39,829 bases of DNA from Streptomyces sp. 130 (GCF_007096885.1 NZ_VJNO01000051.1:1-39829), one strand, 5' to 3'; numbered from the stretch's first letter, positions 30,079 to 38,545 are shown. Numbers and translations: made by a program. The notes: a model not told the origin generated them from the letters alone.

Positions 30079-31443
30079 ATGACCGCCCATCCGATTTCCG
30101 AGACCGTCGCCTCGCTCATGCCCCGCGCCAAGGCGGAGCTGACCGAGCTGGTGGCCTTCCAGTCGGTGGCGGACCCCGCGGTCTATCCGAGGAGCGAGTG
30201 CGAAGGCGCCGCCGAGTGGGTCGCCGCCGCGCTGCGCGCCGAGGGCTTCCAGGACGTGGCGCTGCTCGACACCCCGGACGGCAGCCAGTCCGTCTACGGT
30301 CTCCTGCCGGGCCCGGAGGGTGCTCCGACCGTGCTGCTCTACGCGCACTACGACGTGCAGCCGCCGCTGGACGAGGCCGCCTGGATCTCTCCGCCGTTCG
30401 AGCTGACGGAGCGTGACGGGCGCTGGTTCGGCCGGGGCACGGCCGACTGCAAGGGCGGCTTCCTCATGCATCTGCTCGCGCTGCGCGCCCTGAAGGCGGA
30501 CGGCGGGGTCCCCGTCTCGGTCAAGGTGATCGTGGAGGGTTCCGAGGAGCAGGGCACCGGCGGTCTGGAGCGGTACGCCGAGGCGCACCCCTCGCTGCTG
30601 GCCGCCGACACCATCGTGATCGGTGACACCGGAAACTTCCGGGTGGGGCTGCCCACCGTGACCTCGACGCTGCGCGGCATGACGATGCTGCGGGTGCGGC
30701 TGGACACGCTGGAGGGCAATCTGCACTCGGGGCAGTTCGGCGGTGCCGCCCCCGACGCGCTCGCCGCGATGATCCAGCTGCTCGCCTCGCTGCGCGCCGA
30801 GGACGGCTCGACCACGGTCGACGGTCTGACCGCGGACGAGGAGTGGGACGGACTGCAGTACCCGGAGGAGGAGTTCCGCAAGGACGCCAAGGTCCTGGAC
30901 GGGGTCGGGCTCATCGGCACGGGGACGGTCGCCGACCGGATCTGGGCGCGGCCCGCCGTCACGGTGATCGGCATCGACTGCCCGCCCGTGGTCGGCGCGA
31001 CGCCCTCCGTGCAGGCGAGCGCCCGGGCCCAGATCAGCCTGCGGGTGCCGCCGGGCCAGGACGCGGAACAGGCCACGAAGCTCCTGACCGCGCACCTTCT
31101 CGCGCACGCCCCGTGGGGCGCGAAGGTCTCGGTCGAGCGGGTCGGCCAGGGCCAGCCGTTCCGCGCGGACATCGCGAGCCCGGCGTACACCGCGATGGCC
31201 GACGCCATGCGGGTGGCGTACCCGGGCCAGGAGATGCAGTCCTCCGGCATGGGCGGCTCGATCCCGTTGTGCAACACGCTGGCCGGGCTCTACCCGGAGG
31301 CGGAGATCCTGCTGATCGGGCTCAGCGAGCCGGAGGCGCAGATCCATGCGGTGAACGAGAGCGTGTCGCCCGACGAGCTGCGGCGGCTGTCGGTGGCCGA
31401 GGCACTGTTCCTGCGCAACTACGCGGCGTCGAAGGCGGCCTGA
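30079..31443 (+). CDS. M20 family dipeptidase
   Basis: This 454-residue zinc peptidase cleaves dipeptides or related amides. Ligands and catalytic residues are visible: AHYDVQP (His90, Asp92), GTADCKGG, EGSEEQGTGG (catalytic Glu and Zn Glu), IGDTGNF and a final His in AQIHAVNES. The dimerisation domain lies in between (about residues 205-340, starting GMTMLRVRL and LEGNLHSGQFGG). It has no signal peptide, so is cytosolic. AGGAG eight bases before the ATG is clear. A G-C hairpin follows the stop. Divergent from the flavoprotein. Confidence 0.92.
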   Translation: MTAHPISETVASLMPRAKAELTELVAFQSVADPAVYPRSECEGAAEWVAAALRAEGFQDVALLDTPDGSQSVYGLLPGPEGAPTVLLYAHYDVQPPLDEAAWISPPFELTERDGRWFGRGTADCKGGFLMHLLALRALKADGGVPVSVKVIVEGSEEQGTGGLERYAEAHPSLLAADTIVIGDTGNFRVGLPTVTSTLRGMTMLRVRLDTLEGNLHSGQFGGAAPDALAAMIQLLASLRAEDGSTTVDGLTADEEWDGLQYPEEEFRKDAKVLDGVGLIGTGTVADRIWARPAVTVIGIDCPPVVGATPSVQASARAQISLRVPPGQDAEQATKLLTAHLLAHAPWGAKVSVERVGQGQPFRADIASPAYTAMADAMRVAYPGQEMQSSGMGGSIPLCNTLAGLYPEAEILLIGLSEPEAQIHAVNESVSPDELRRLSVAEALFLRNYAASKAA

Positions 31444-31458
31444 GGCCCCGCCGGGGCC
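31444..31458 (+). terminator. Short G-C hairpin after the dipeptidase gene
   Basis: GGCCCC and GGGGCC surround GCC directly after the stop codon. It is only a 6-bp stem, so of modest strength. Confidence 0.45.
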
Positions 31459-31533
31459 CGCTGCGCGTTGAGCGAAGCACGCCGAGAGCGTAGATCCGTG
31501 CGGGGGCCGTCCGCCGCCGCTTACGTTCGCCGC

Positions 31534-32244
31534 ATGGATCTCGTAGAAGTGCTCCCGCAGTTGCACATGTTCCGCTTCCCGATCGGCCAGGCGTACCTCT
31601 GGCGCGACGGGACGGAGCTGACCCTGATCGACGCGGGCGACGTGAACGCGGCGCCCGCCATCGAGGAGGCGGTGCGCGGCCTCGGCCACGACCCCGCCGG
31701 CATCGCCCGGATCGTCATCACCCACGGCCACCGGGACCACTACGGCGCCGCCCAGGAGCTGGCCGACCGCCACGGTGCCGAGATTCTGGCGCACCGGCTG
31801 GACGCGCCGGTCATCCGGGGCGAGGAGAAGGTCGGGGAGCCGGTGCTCCTGGACTGGGAAGGCCCGCTGTACGAGCACGCCCTGACCGTTCCCCCGGCCC
31901 CCGCGACCCGGGTCGACACCGAGCTGTCCGACGGGGAGGTGCTGCCGTTCGGGGGCGGGGCGCGGGTGGTCCACTCCCCCGGGCACACGCCGGGCTCCAT
32001 CGGCCTGCATCTGCCCGGGCCCGGCGTGCTGTTCACGGGCGACTGCGTGGCCGGGGTGGGGCGGGTGATGCTGGGAGTCTTCAACATCGACCGGGAGCAG
32101 GCCGTGGCGTCGTTCCGGCGGCTGGCCGCGCTGGAGCCGGCCACGGTCTGCTTCGGCCACGGCGACCCCCTCACCGAGGACGCCGCCGCGGTCCTGCGGG
32201 CCTCAGCCGACCGGGACGCCGGCCTCCAGGTTGAGCACGGCTGA
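31534..32244 (+). CDS. MBL-fold metallohydrolase
   Basis: This 236-residue glyoxalase-II-like metallo-beta-lactamase-fold enzyme has the active site motif THGHRDHYGAA (HxHxDH), VHSPGHTPGSIGLHL with the next His, FTGDCVAG with the bridging Asp and CFGHGDPL with the last His. It likely hydrolyses a thioester, lactone or similar bond; the substrate is unknown. ATG 31534 is chosen because TACGTT sits seven bases upstream as a -10-like element, implying a leaderless message. Its 3' end overlaps the convergent Nudix fusion gene by 42 bp. Confidence 0.88.
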   Translation: MDLVEVLPQLHMFRFPIGQAYLWRDGTELTLIDAGDVNAAPAIEEAVRGLGHDPAGIARIVITHGHRDHYGAAQELADRHGAEILAHRLDAPVIRGEEKVGEPVLLDWEGPLYEHALTVPPAPATRVDTELSDGEVLPFGGGARVVHSPGHTPGSIGLHLPGPGVLFTGDCVAGVGRVMLGVFNIDREQAVASFRRLAALEPATVCFGHGDPLTEDAAAVLRASADRDAGLQVEHG

Positions 32245-33240
32245 GCGTTCACGGGCCCGCAGCGCCCAGCGCAGCCGCTCGTAGCGCGTGGGCGGCAGCA
32301 GGGTGGCCGCCTCCGCCTCGGTGACGAACCGCCAGCCGCGCAGCTCCGAGCCGGGGAGCAGCAGCCGTTCCGCGTCCGCCCGGGGCAGCAGTCCGCCGTC
32401 GAAGAGGAGGCGCAGACCTCCGTACCCGGGCGGGTCGGGCGCCTCCCAGTCGATGACGAGCAGCTTGGGCACCCGTTCGAGTTGGATGCCGATCTCCTCG
32501 GCGACCTCCCGGATGCCCGCCTGGGCGGGGGCCTCACCCGCCTCCACGACGCCGCCCGGGAACTCCCAGCCGGGCTTGTACGTGGGGTCGACGAGCAGGA
32601 ACCGGTCGTGCTCGTCGAAGAGGAGCACCCCGGAGGCGACGGTCTCCGCGGTCGGCTCGGGGGTCTGGACGATCTCGCAGGCGGGGGCGGCGCCGGTGCG
32701 GACGGCCTCCGCGATGCGCTCCGCCGCCTCGCGCGGGGTGAGGGCGCTGTTGTCGATGGTGTGGGCGTCCCCGGAGATCCAGCCGAGGGCCGACCGGTAC
32801 GGTTCGATCCGGTCGTACGCCCAGCGGCCGGTCGGGTCCACGCCCTCCGCGTCGCCCGGGTACTGCGCCCGGTGGGCTATACGGGTGCGCAGGATCGTTT
32901 CCTCAGGTGAGAGGAGGACATGGCGCACCGGTATGCGCCGGGCGGCGAGGCCGCCGAATATCTCGTCGCGGTACTCCTGGCGGAGAAGCGTCATCGGCAC
33001 GACGAGGACCCCGCCCAGCTCGGCGAGGAGCGCGGCGGCGGTGTCCACCACGAGGCGCCGCCAGATCGGCAGGTCCTGGAAGTCCGTCACCTCGGCCAGT
33101 TTCTTCTGGGGCAGCAGGCTTCTGAGCCCCGTCCCGGTGAGTTCCGGGTCGTACAAGGTGCTGTTCGGGATCAGATCGATCAGTTCACGCGCGGCGCTGG
33201 TCTTTCCGGCGCCGAACGCACCGTTGATCCAGACGATCAC
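32203..33240 (-). CDS. TmrB-like P-loop domain fused to a Nudix hydrolase domain
   Basis: This 345-residue protein has an N-terminal P-loop domain (about 1-180) starting MIVWINGAFGAGKTSAAREL, with LYDPELTGTGLRSLLP after it, close to the tunicamycin-resistance ATPase TmrB of Bacillus. The C-terminal Nudix domain (about 200-340) has VVEAGEAPAQAGIREVAEE. Both catalytic motifs look intact (Walker A GAFGAGKTS; Nudix RE-x2-EE). The N-terminal domain may phosphorylate or bind a nucleotide-like antibiotic, and the Nudix domain may clean up a nucleotide sugar; this is inference. The ATG at 33240 follows GGGGGAACC. It overlaps the MBL gene by 42 bp. Confidence 0.85.
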   Translation of the reverse strand: MIVWINGAFGAGKTSAARELIDLIPNSTLYDPELTGTGLRSLLPQKKLAEVTDFQDLPIWRRLVVDTAAALLAELGGVLVVPMTLLRQEYRDEIFGGLAARRIPVRHVLLSPEETILRTRIAHRAQYPGDAEGVDPTGRWAYDRIEPYRSALGWISGDAHTIDNSALTPREAAERIAEAVRTGAAPACEIVQTPEPTAETVASGVLLFDEHDRFLLVDPTYKPGWEFPGGVVEAGEAPAQAGIREVAEEIGIQLERVPKLLVIDWEAPDPPGYGGLRLLFDGGLLPRADAERLLLPGSELRGWRFVTEAEAATLLPPTRYERLRWALRARERSAVLNLEAGVPVG

Positions 33241-33351
33241 GGTTCCCCCTCTTCCGTAGCAGCCCCCTGTGGCTTGCCCGCAACACCCCGCCGCGAAAAC
33301 CCGCCCGGGGCGATGCGTTACGCGGACGGCCGGCGGGCGCCCTTCCCGGGG

Positions 33352-33618
33352 CTACGGCGTATCGCCCCGCCAGTCCCACTTGTCCGGCTCGTCCGGGCGC
33401 GGCCCGTACTCGGCGCGCCCGCCCGGTCCGTAGGCGCCGATCTCGGTGACCAGCGCGGAGCCGTCCGCGAGGGCCACCGGCGTCCATCCCGTCACGTCCA
33501 GGAGCAGTCCGTCGAGCGGCCCGCCGACGAGCTCGCGGTACTCGCGGCCCGGCCGGGGGCCCGGGTCGGGGTCTTCGTGGTCGGCGCCGTACACCCGCCG
33601 TCGCATGATCTCGTCCAT
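33352..33618 (-). CDS. Small hypothetical protein
   Basis: This is an 88-residue acidic soluble protein. The N-terminus MDEIMRRRVYGADHEDPDPG is polar; the core EYRELVGGPLDGLLLDVTGW is followed by strand ALADGSALVTEIG and the ending EPDKWDWRGD. The segment GGPLDG resembles small actinobacterial proteins of unknown function. The ATG at 33618 is chosen as the N-terminus that fits; an earlier in-frame start at 33687 adds an unlikely leader. It lies 111 bp downstream of the TmrB-Nudix gene on the same strand. No function can be given. Confidence 0.65.
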   Translation of the reverse strand: MDEIMRRRVYGADHEDPDPGPRPGREYRELVGGPLDGLLLDVTGWTPVALADGSALVTEIGAYGPGGRAEYGPRPDEPDKWDWRGDTP

Positions 33619-33783
33619 GGATGCAGGATCGCACCCGCCACTGACAACGGCGGGCCCACGCGAACCGTGGCGGGTAATCGGCTTCACATGGTGGTCACAA
33701 GTCCATCACATACGGAGGATTGACCTCCCACGCGTTCGGTGCCGTGGCTACGGTCGTCCCTCCACGCAACCTCTGGGGGGCCC

Positions 33784-34326
33784 ATGTCTCGCAATTCCTC
33801 GCCGCAGCCACCGCCTTGGGGGCCGCCGCCGCAGCCGTCCCCGTTCGGCCCGCCGGGTCCGGGGGCCCCTGGGGGCGGCGCACCCCGCTGGGCGCGGAAA
33901 CGCGTCGTCATCCCGGCGGCGGCCGTTCTCTTCTTCATCGGTGTGGGCATGGGCGCCGCCGGCGGGGATTCCGATGCGGACAGGACCGAGGCCGCGGCGA
34001 AGTCCTCGCCGGCGCCGACCGTCACCGCCACGGTGTCGGTCACGCCCGCTCCGGCACCCGCCGTGACCGAGACGGTCACCGCGAGCCCCGAGCCGGTGCC
34101 GACGGTCACGAAGACGAAGACCGTCGAGGTCACCGTCGCGCCCGAGGCCCCCGCCGGCACCTCGGACGACTCCGGTACGAGTGGCGGTGGCTCGGGCGGC
34201 GGCGGCTCGGCGTACTACGCGAACTGCACCGCCGTCCGCGCGGCCGGTGCGGCCCCGATCCGCCGGGGCGACCCGGGGTACGGCCGTCACCTCGACCGCG
34301 ACGGGGACGGCGTGGCCTGCGAGTAG
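33784..34326 (+). CDS. Membrane-anchored excalibur calcium-binding domain protein
   Basis: This 180-residue protein has a proline-rich cytoplasmic start (about 1-35), a basic anchor RWARKR, a hydrophobic helix VVIPAAAVLFFIGVGMGAA (about 41-59), and an external linker of TVT/APAP repeats. It ends in an excalibur domain, YANCTAVRAAG then GRHLDRDGDGVACE, with the DxDxDG calcium loop and two cysteines likely forming a disulfide. Excalibur domains are found on surface proteins of actinomycetes and firmicutes. GGGGGG is a few bases before the ATG at 33784. A strong terminator follows. Confidence 0.9.
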   Translation: MSRNSSPQPPPWGPPPQPSPFGPPGPGAPGGGAPRWARKRVVIPAAAVLFFIGVGMGAAGGDSDADRTEAAAKSSPAPTVTATVSVTPAPAPAVTETVTASPEPVPTVTKTKTVEVTVAPEAPAGTSDDSGTSGGGSGGGGSAYYANCTAVRAAGAAPIRRGDPGYGRHLDRDGDGVACE

Positions 34327-34334
34327 GGCGTGGT

Positions 34335-34370
34335 GACGGGGCGCCCGGCCACTCCACCGGACGCCCCGTC
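34335..34370 (+). terminator. Terminator after the excalibur gene
   Basis: GACGGGGCG pairs with CGCCCCGTC (9 bp) and an inner CCGG/CCGG closes an eight-base loop, with one asymmetric base. It starts eight bases after the stop. Confidence 0.75.
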
Positions 34371-34692
34371 AGCCCTTGCCGGACCCCTGCGGTGCCGAAT
34401 CTGTACGGATGACGGGGGCGATCGCGGGTCGTCGCCCGTGGGTGCGTCCGCGGCAAGGGGCCGACGAACCGGCCGAGCACGGCGTGCGGTTGCGGCCTCC
34501 GGCATGTCAGAGGCCCACCGCCCTTGGCGGCATGGAGAGGGTGGCTGGCCTGCTACGGCGGGTTGGTCGCGCTACGTGACGGGCCATCCGGAGAACCACA
34601 GTTCCGGCGACCGGGCCACGGCCAAGAAGCACGCCGCGCGCCCGACGCCGGCAGCACCGGGACCACCACCGCCATGGAGATGGCGTCGGGAA
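34371..34692. other. Gene-free stretch
   Basis: I see no gene, RNA or clear regulatory element here. Frames are open but codon composition is not gene-like. It may be remnant DNA associated with the NPCBM-like fragment that follows. Confidence 0.4.
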
Positions 34693-34695
34693 TGA

Positions 34696-34953
34696 GGGCG
34701 CGGAGGGGCCAGACCCCTCGGCCGCCCGCTGACCATCGGCGGCCAGGTGCACGCCGATGGGCTCGGCACGCACGCGGCGAGCAGCGTCGAGTACTACGCG
34801 TGCGGCACCGTGACGCGCAGGTGGCCGTGGACGACGGGGACGGACGCCAAGGGCGCCACGACCTTCGAGACCCTGGCATACGGCGAGAAGACCGCCCCGA
34901 CCGGAACCCCCACCGACACAACGGCCCCGCAGCCGCCCTCGGCCCCGACGTAA
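34696..34953 (+). pseudogene. Decayed fragment of an NPCBM-like carbohydrate-binding module
   Basis: The plus strand reads RPLTIGGQVHADGLGTHAAS followed by SVEYYACGTVTR. This is close to the NPCBM module (x-LTIGG-x-x-Y-A-x-G-x-G-x-H-A-x-S-x-I-x-Y). The family's next conserved piece, a VGVDDE-like stretch, is present in a different frame as AQVAVDDGDG, and the third piece ATTFETLAYGEKTA resumes the first frame. Two compensating shifts thus split the domain. A TGA at 34693 closes the frame just before it, so no N-terminal part is present. NPCBM modules occur on secreted glycoside hydrolases; the parent enzyme is absent. Third-base G/C is still high, so decay seems recent. Confidence 0.5.
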
Positions 34954-35044
34954 CCGGGGCACGGGCCGTCCGGCCGGCGGTCACCAACGGCGGCGACCGG
35001 GAAGGACGCCGGCTCGGAGCACGCGGACCGGGCGGACCCGCGGA

Positions 35045-36004
35045 TCATCTGCTGAGCGGGTTCGCCAGCGGCCGGGCGGTGGTGGCCAGCGCTGCCGCCG
35101 CCGCCCCGACCAGGCCCGCGTCGTTGCCCATGACCGCGGGCACGACCGTCAGGTGCTGGACGAAGGAGAGCGTGGCGTACCGGCGCAGCGCCGCGCGCAG
35201 CGGTGCGAACAGCAGGTCGCCGGCCCCGGCCACCCCGCCGCCGATCACCGCGATGTCGATCTCGACCAGGGTCGCCGTCGCGGCGATCCCCGCCGCCAGG
35301 GCCTGTGCCGCGCGTTCGAAGGAGGCGACGGCGACCGGGTCACCGGCCCGCGCGGCGGTCGCGACGCCGACCGCGGTCGCGTCGCCGTCCGGACCGGGCC
35401 GCCAGCCCGCGTCCAGGGCGCGGCGTGCGATGTTGGGGCCGCTCGCGATGCGCTCGACGCAGCCGCGCGCCCCGCACGGGCAGAGGTCGCCGTCGAGGTC
35501 CACGCTGATGTGCCCGATGTGGCCGGCGTTCCCGCTGGGGCCGGTGTGCAGCGCGCCGCCGAGGACGAGGCCGCCGCCGACGCCGGTCGAGACGACCATG
35601 CACAGCGCGTTGTCGTGACCGCGCGCCGCGCCGAGCCAGTGCTCCGCCGCGGTGATCGCGACGCCGTCGCCGACCAGCGTGACCGGAAGGCCGCCCGTGG
35701 CGTCGGCGACCCGCTCGACCAGGGGGAAGCCCCGCCAGCCGGGCACGTTGACCGGGCTGACCGTGCCGCCGGCGGCGTCCACCGGGCCCGCGCTGCCGAT
35801 GCCGACGGCCGTCGCGTCGCCCCAGCGCGGGGAGGCGGCCAGGTCGGCCAGGACGCCGCCGACCGCCTCCATGACGCGTTCGCCGCTCTCCCGCGCGGGC
35901 GTCGGCCGCTGCGCGCGCGCCACGAGCTTGCCGTCCCGGTCCACCAACGCGCCGGCGATCTTGGTGCCCCCGATGTCCAGGGCGGCGACGAGGTCGGTTT
36001 GCAT
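35045..36004 (-). CDS. ROK family sugar kinase (glucokinase-like)
   Basis: This 319-residue kinase has ALDIGGTKIAGALVD as the phosphate-binding motif at the N-terminus, GIGSAGPVDAAGG, the sugar-binding STGVGGGLVLGGALHTG and NAGHIGHISVD with the ExGH equivalent, and the zinc motif CPCGARGCVE. It lacks a DNA-binding domain, so it is an enzyme rather than a repressor. It probably phosphorylates glucose, N-acetylglucosamine or a related hexose. The ATG at 36004 follows GGAG. It is divergent from a LacI regulator, with a palindrome in between. Confidence 0.9.
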   Translation of the reverse strand: MQTDLVAALDIGGTKIAGALVDRDGKLVARAQRPTPARESGERVMEAVGGVLADLAASPRWGDATAVGIGSAGPVDAAGGTVSPVNVPGWRGFPLVERVADATGGLPVTLVGDGVAITAAEHWLGAARGHDNALCMVVSTGVGGGLVLGGALHTGPSGNAGHIGHISVDLDGDLCPCGARGCVERIASGPNIARRALDAGWRPGPDGDATAVGVATAARAGDPVAVASFERAAQALAAGIAATATLVEIDIAVIGGGVAGAGDLLFAPLRAALRRYATLSFVQHLTVVPAVMGNDAGLVGAAAAALATTARPLANPLSR

Positions 36005-36075
36005 CGGTGTGGCTCCGGGTGGTGTGGGCGGGACGTGCGGCTCAGGTGCACAGTCTGCCCAGTCTCCACCCCCTT

Positions 36076-36087
36076 GACAACGTTGTC
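36076..36087. promoter_or_regulatory. LacI-type operator palindrome
   Basis: GACAAC-GTTGTC is a perfect 12-bp palindrome with a central CG, as LacI-family proteins prefer. It lies in the 180-bp region shared by the ROK kinase and LacI gene, overlapping TTGACA and followed by TATGCT 15 bp downstream, so binding would block a LacI promoter. Confidence 0.6.
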
Positions 36088-36184
36088 CAGGGCCTATGCT
36101 CGACGCCACACCCTCCGGGAGCCCCACGGCAGCCGCCGTGCCCGGCCCGCCGGGACCGCCCGACCGACGACAGGACAGCGCACC

Positions 36185-37213
36185 GTGGCCGAGACCGCCC
36201 GCCATCCCGAGCCCCGCTACGGCAACCGGCCGACCATGAAGGACGTGGCCGCCCGGGCCGGAGTGGGCCTGAAGACGGTCTCACGCGTGGTCAACAGCGA
36301 GCCGGGGGTCACCCCGGACACCGAGCGCCGTGTGCAGGAGGCCATCGAGGCGCTGGGCTTCCGCCGCAACGACAGCGCGCGGGTGCTGCGCAAGGGCCGC
36401 ACCGCCTCCATCGGCCTGGTCCTGGAGGACCTGGCGGACCCCTTCTACGGGCCGCTGAGCCGCGCGGTCGAGGAGGTGGCCCGCGCGCACGGCGCCCTGC
36501 TCATCAACGGTTCCAGCGCCGAGGACCCGGAGCGCGAGCAGGAGCTGGTCCTGGCCCTGTGCGCGCGCCGGGTCGACGGGCTGATCGTGATCCCCGCCGC
36601 CGACGACCACCGCTACCTGGAGCCGGAGATGAGGGCCGGGGTCGCGACCGTCTTCGTGGACCGCCCCGCCGGGCAGATCCAGGCGGACACGGTGCTCTCG
36701 GACAGCTTCGGCGGGGCCCGCGAGGGCGTCGCCCACCTGATCGCGCACGGCCACCGCCGTATCGGCTTCATCGGCGACCAGCCGCGCATCCACACCGCGA
36801 CCGAGCGGCTGCGCGGTTACCACGCGGCGATGGCGGAGGCCGGGATAGCCGTCGAGGACTCCTGGGTCTCCCTGGGCTCCACGGACCCGGACCGGGTCCG
36901 CGCCGCCGCCGAGGCGATGCTCTCGGGCCCGGAGCCCGTGACGGCGCTCTTCTCCGGCAACAACCGGGTGACGGTGACGGTGGTACGCGTCCTCGCGGAC
37001 CGGGAGCGGCCGGTCGCCCTGGTCGGTTTCGACGACATCGAGCTGGCGGACCTGCTCGGCATCACCGTCATCTCCCAGGACGCTGCGGCGGCGGGCCGGA
37101 CCGCCGCCGAGCACCTCTTCCGGCGCCTGGACGGGGCCGGTCACCCCCCGGCGCGCGTGGAACTCCCGACCCGCCTGATCGCCCGCGGTTCCGGGGAGAT
37201 CCCGCCGGCCTGA
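36185..37213 (+). CDS. LacI family transcriptional regulator
   Basis: This 342-residue repressor has the N-terminal helix-turn-helix PTMKDVAARAGVGLKTVSRV and VNSEPGVTPDTERRV hinge region, then a periplasmic-binding-like sugar domain (SIGLVLEDLADPFYGPL, VDGLIVIPA, HGHRRIGFIGD, ALVGFDDIELADLL). The GTG start at 36185 has AGGA upstream; the first conserved residues are about 17 codons in. It probably controls itself and the divergent ROK kinase through the palindrome near 36082. Inducer unknown. Confidence 0.92.
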   Translation: MAETARHPEPRYGNRPTMKDVAARAGVGLKTVSRVVNSEPGVTPDTERRVQEAIEALGFRRNDSARVLRKGRTASIGLVLEDLADPFYGPLSRAVEEVARAHGALLINGSSAEDPEREQELVLALCARRVDGLIVIPAADDHRYLEPEMRAGVATVFVDRPAGQIQADTVLSDSFGGAREGVAHLIAHGHRRIGFIGDQPRIHTATERLRGYHAAMAEAGIAVEDSWVSLGSTDPDRVRAAAEAMLSGPEPVTALFSGNNRVTVTVVRVLADRERPVALVGFDDIELADLLGITVISQDAAAAGRTAAEHLFRRLDGAGHPPARVELPTRLIARGSGEIPPA

Positions 37214-37223
37214 CGCAGGCGCC

Positions 37224-38522
37224 TCAGGGCGCGGTGACCGTCAGGGTGCCGCGCCGGGGCGAGGCGAAGGCGTCGAGGTCGGCGCGGGTCAGCCCGGTCA
37301 GTTCCGCCACCTCCTCGGCGCCCAGGGCGCCGCAGTCGATGCCGCGCAGCAGGAAGCCGCTGAGCGCCTTGGCGGTGGCCGGTTCGTCCATCACGTCGCC
37401 GCCGGTCTTGGAGACGTACGCGGCGAGCCGGGCGGCCGCCTGCCCCAGGCCCTCGCGATAGAAGGTGTAGACGGCCGCGTACCGGGTGGGCAGGTGCCCG
37501 GGGTGCATGTCCCAGCCCTGGTAGTAGGCGCGGGCCAGGGCGCGCCGGGTGAGGCCGTAGTGCAGCCGCCACGCCTCGTGGACCTGCGGGGTGGGACCGA
37601 CGGGCAGGACGTTGGTCGAGCCGTCGGACACGCGTACGCCGGTGCCGGCGGCGGCGACCTGCATGACGGCCTTGGCGTGGTCGGCGGCCGGGTGGTCGCT
37701 CGCCTGGTACGCGGCGCTGACGCCGACGCAGGCGCTGTAGTCGAACGTGCCGTAGTGCAGCCCGGTGGCCCGACCCCGGGCCGCGTCGATCATGCGGGCC
37801 ACGGCGGCGGTGCCGTCGGCGGCCAGGATGGACTGGCTGGTCTCGATCTGGATCTCGAAGCCGATCCGCCCGTCCGGCAGCCCGTGCGCCTGCTCGAAGG
37901 CGTCGAGGAGCCGCACGAACGCGGTGACCTGTTCCGGGTACGTCACCTTGGGCAGGGTGAGGACGAGCCCGTCGGGGAGCCCGCCCGCCCGCATGAGGCC
38001 GGTGAGGAAGATGTCCGTGGTGCGGATGCCCCGGTCCCGGACGGCGGCTTCCATGCACTTCATCCGGATGCCCGTGTACGGGGCGGCGGTGCCCTGTGCG
38101 TACGCCTCGGAGACGAGCCGGGCCGCGCGGGCCGCCGCCTCGTCCTCCTCGGCGTCGGAGCGGGGTCCGTAGCCGTCCTCGAAGTCGATCCTCAGGTCTT
38201 CGACCGGCTCGCGCTCCAGCTTGGCGCGTACGCGGTCGTGGACCGGTCCGGCCAGCTCGTCCGGGATGCCGAGCACCTCGGCGAGGGCCGCCGCGTCGGG
38301 GGCGTGCTCGTCGAGCGCCTTCAGCGCCTCGTCGCCCCAGGTGCGCAGGGTGGCCGCCGTGAAGGTGTCGCCGGGTACGTAGACCGTGTGCACGGGCTGG
38401 CGGGTGCCGGGGTCGCCCGGGTAGCGGCGGGCGAGTTCGGCGTCCACCGGCGCGAGGGACGCGCTGATCCCGTCACTGACCGCACCGGCGAGGCTCGTCG
38501 CCACGTTCTCCTGCTGACCCAT
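37224..38522 (-). CDS. CitE/HpcH-like aldolase family protein (DUF6986 type)
   Basis: This 432-residue protein is of the HpcH/HpaI aldolase/citrate-lyase-beta fold: RIDFEDGYGPRSDAEEDEAA is the conserved acidic loop, RIGFEIQIETSQSILAADG holds the metal-binding glutamates, and LHYGTFDYSACVGVSAAY follows. This matches the actinobacterial family called DUF6986. The family appears with purine/ureide or glyoxylate-related genes in some streptomycetes, but none are next to it here. ATG 38522 with GGAGGG seven bases upstream is preferred over 38531. A 9-5-9 perfect palindrome lies just upstream. Confidence 0.85.
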   Translation of the reverse strand: MGQQENVATSLAGAVSDGISASLAPVDAELARRYPGDPGTRQPVHTVYVPGDTFTAATLRTWGDEALKALDEHAPDAAALAEVLGIPDELAGPVHDRVRAKLEREPVEDLRIDFEDGYGPRSDAEEDEAAARAARLVSEAYAQGTAAPYTGIRMKCMEAAVRDRGIRTTDIFLTGLMRAGGLPDGLVLTLPKVTYPEQVTAFVRLLDAFEQAHGLPDGRIGFEIQIETSQSILAADGTAAVARMIDAARGRATGLHYGTFDYSACVGVSAAYQASDHPAADHAKAVMQVAAAGTGVRVSDGSTNVLPVGPTPQVHEAWRLHYGLTRRALARAYYQGWDMHPGHLPTRYAAVYTFYREGLGQAAARLAAYVSKTGGDVMDEPATAKALSGFLLRGIDCGALGAEEVAELTGLTRADLDAFASPRRGTLTVTAP

Positions 38523-38545
38523 CGTCCGCACCCTCCATACTCCGA

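Noticed and set aside
28398..30416. 672-codon open frame on the plus strand
   Set aside because: It runs antisense to the flavoprotein gene and in a second frame of two real genes; no recognisable domain.
30061..32160. 699-codon minus-strand open frame
   Set aside because: Shadow of the M20 dipeptidase and MBL hydrolase, which have full catalytic motifs.
33719..33756. TTGACC/TACGGT as a promoter of the excalibur gene
   Set aside because: The spacing is about 23 bp, too long for a standard promoter.
36205..36205. 386-codon version of the ROK kinase starting here
   Set aside because: It would run through the LacI operator; the ALDIGGT motif is 10 residues after the ATG at 36004.
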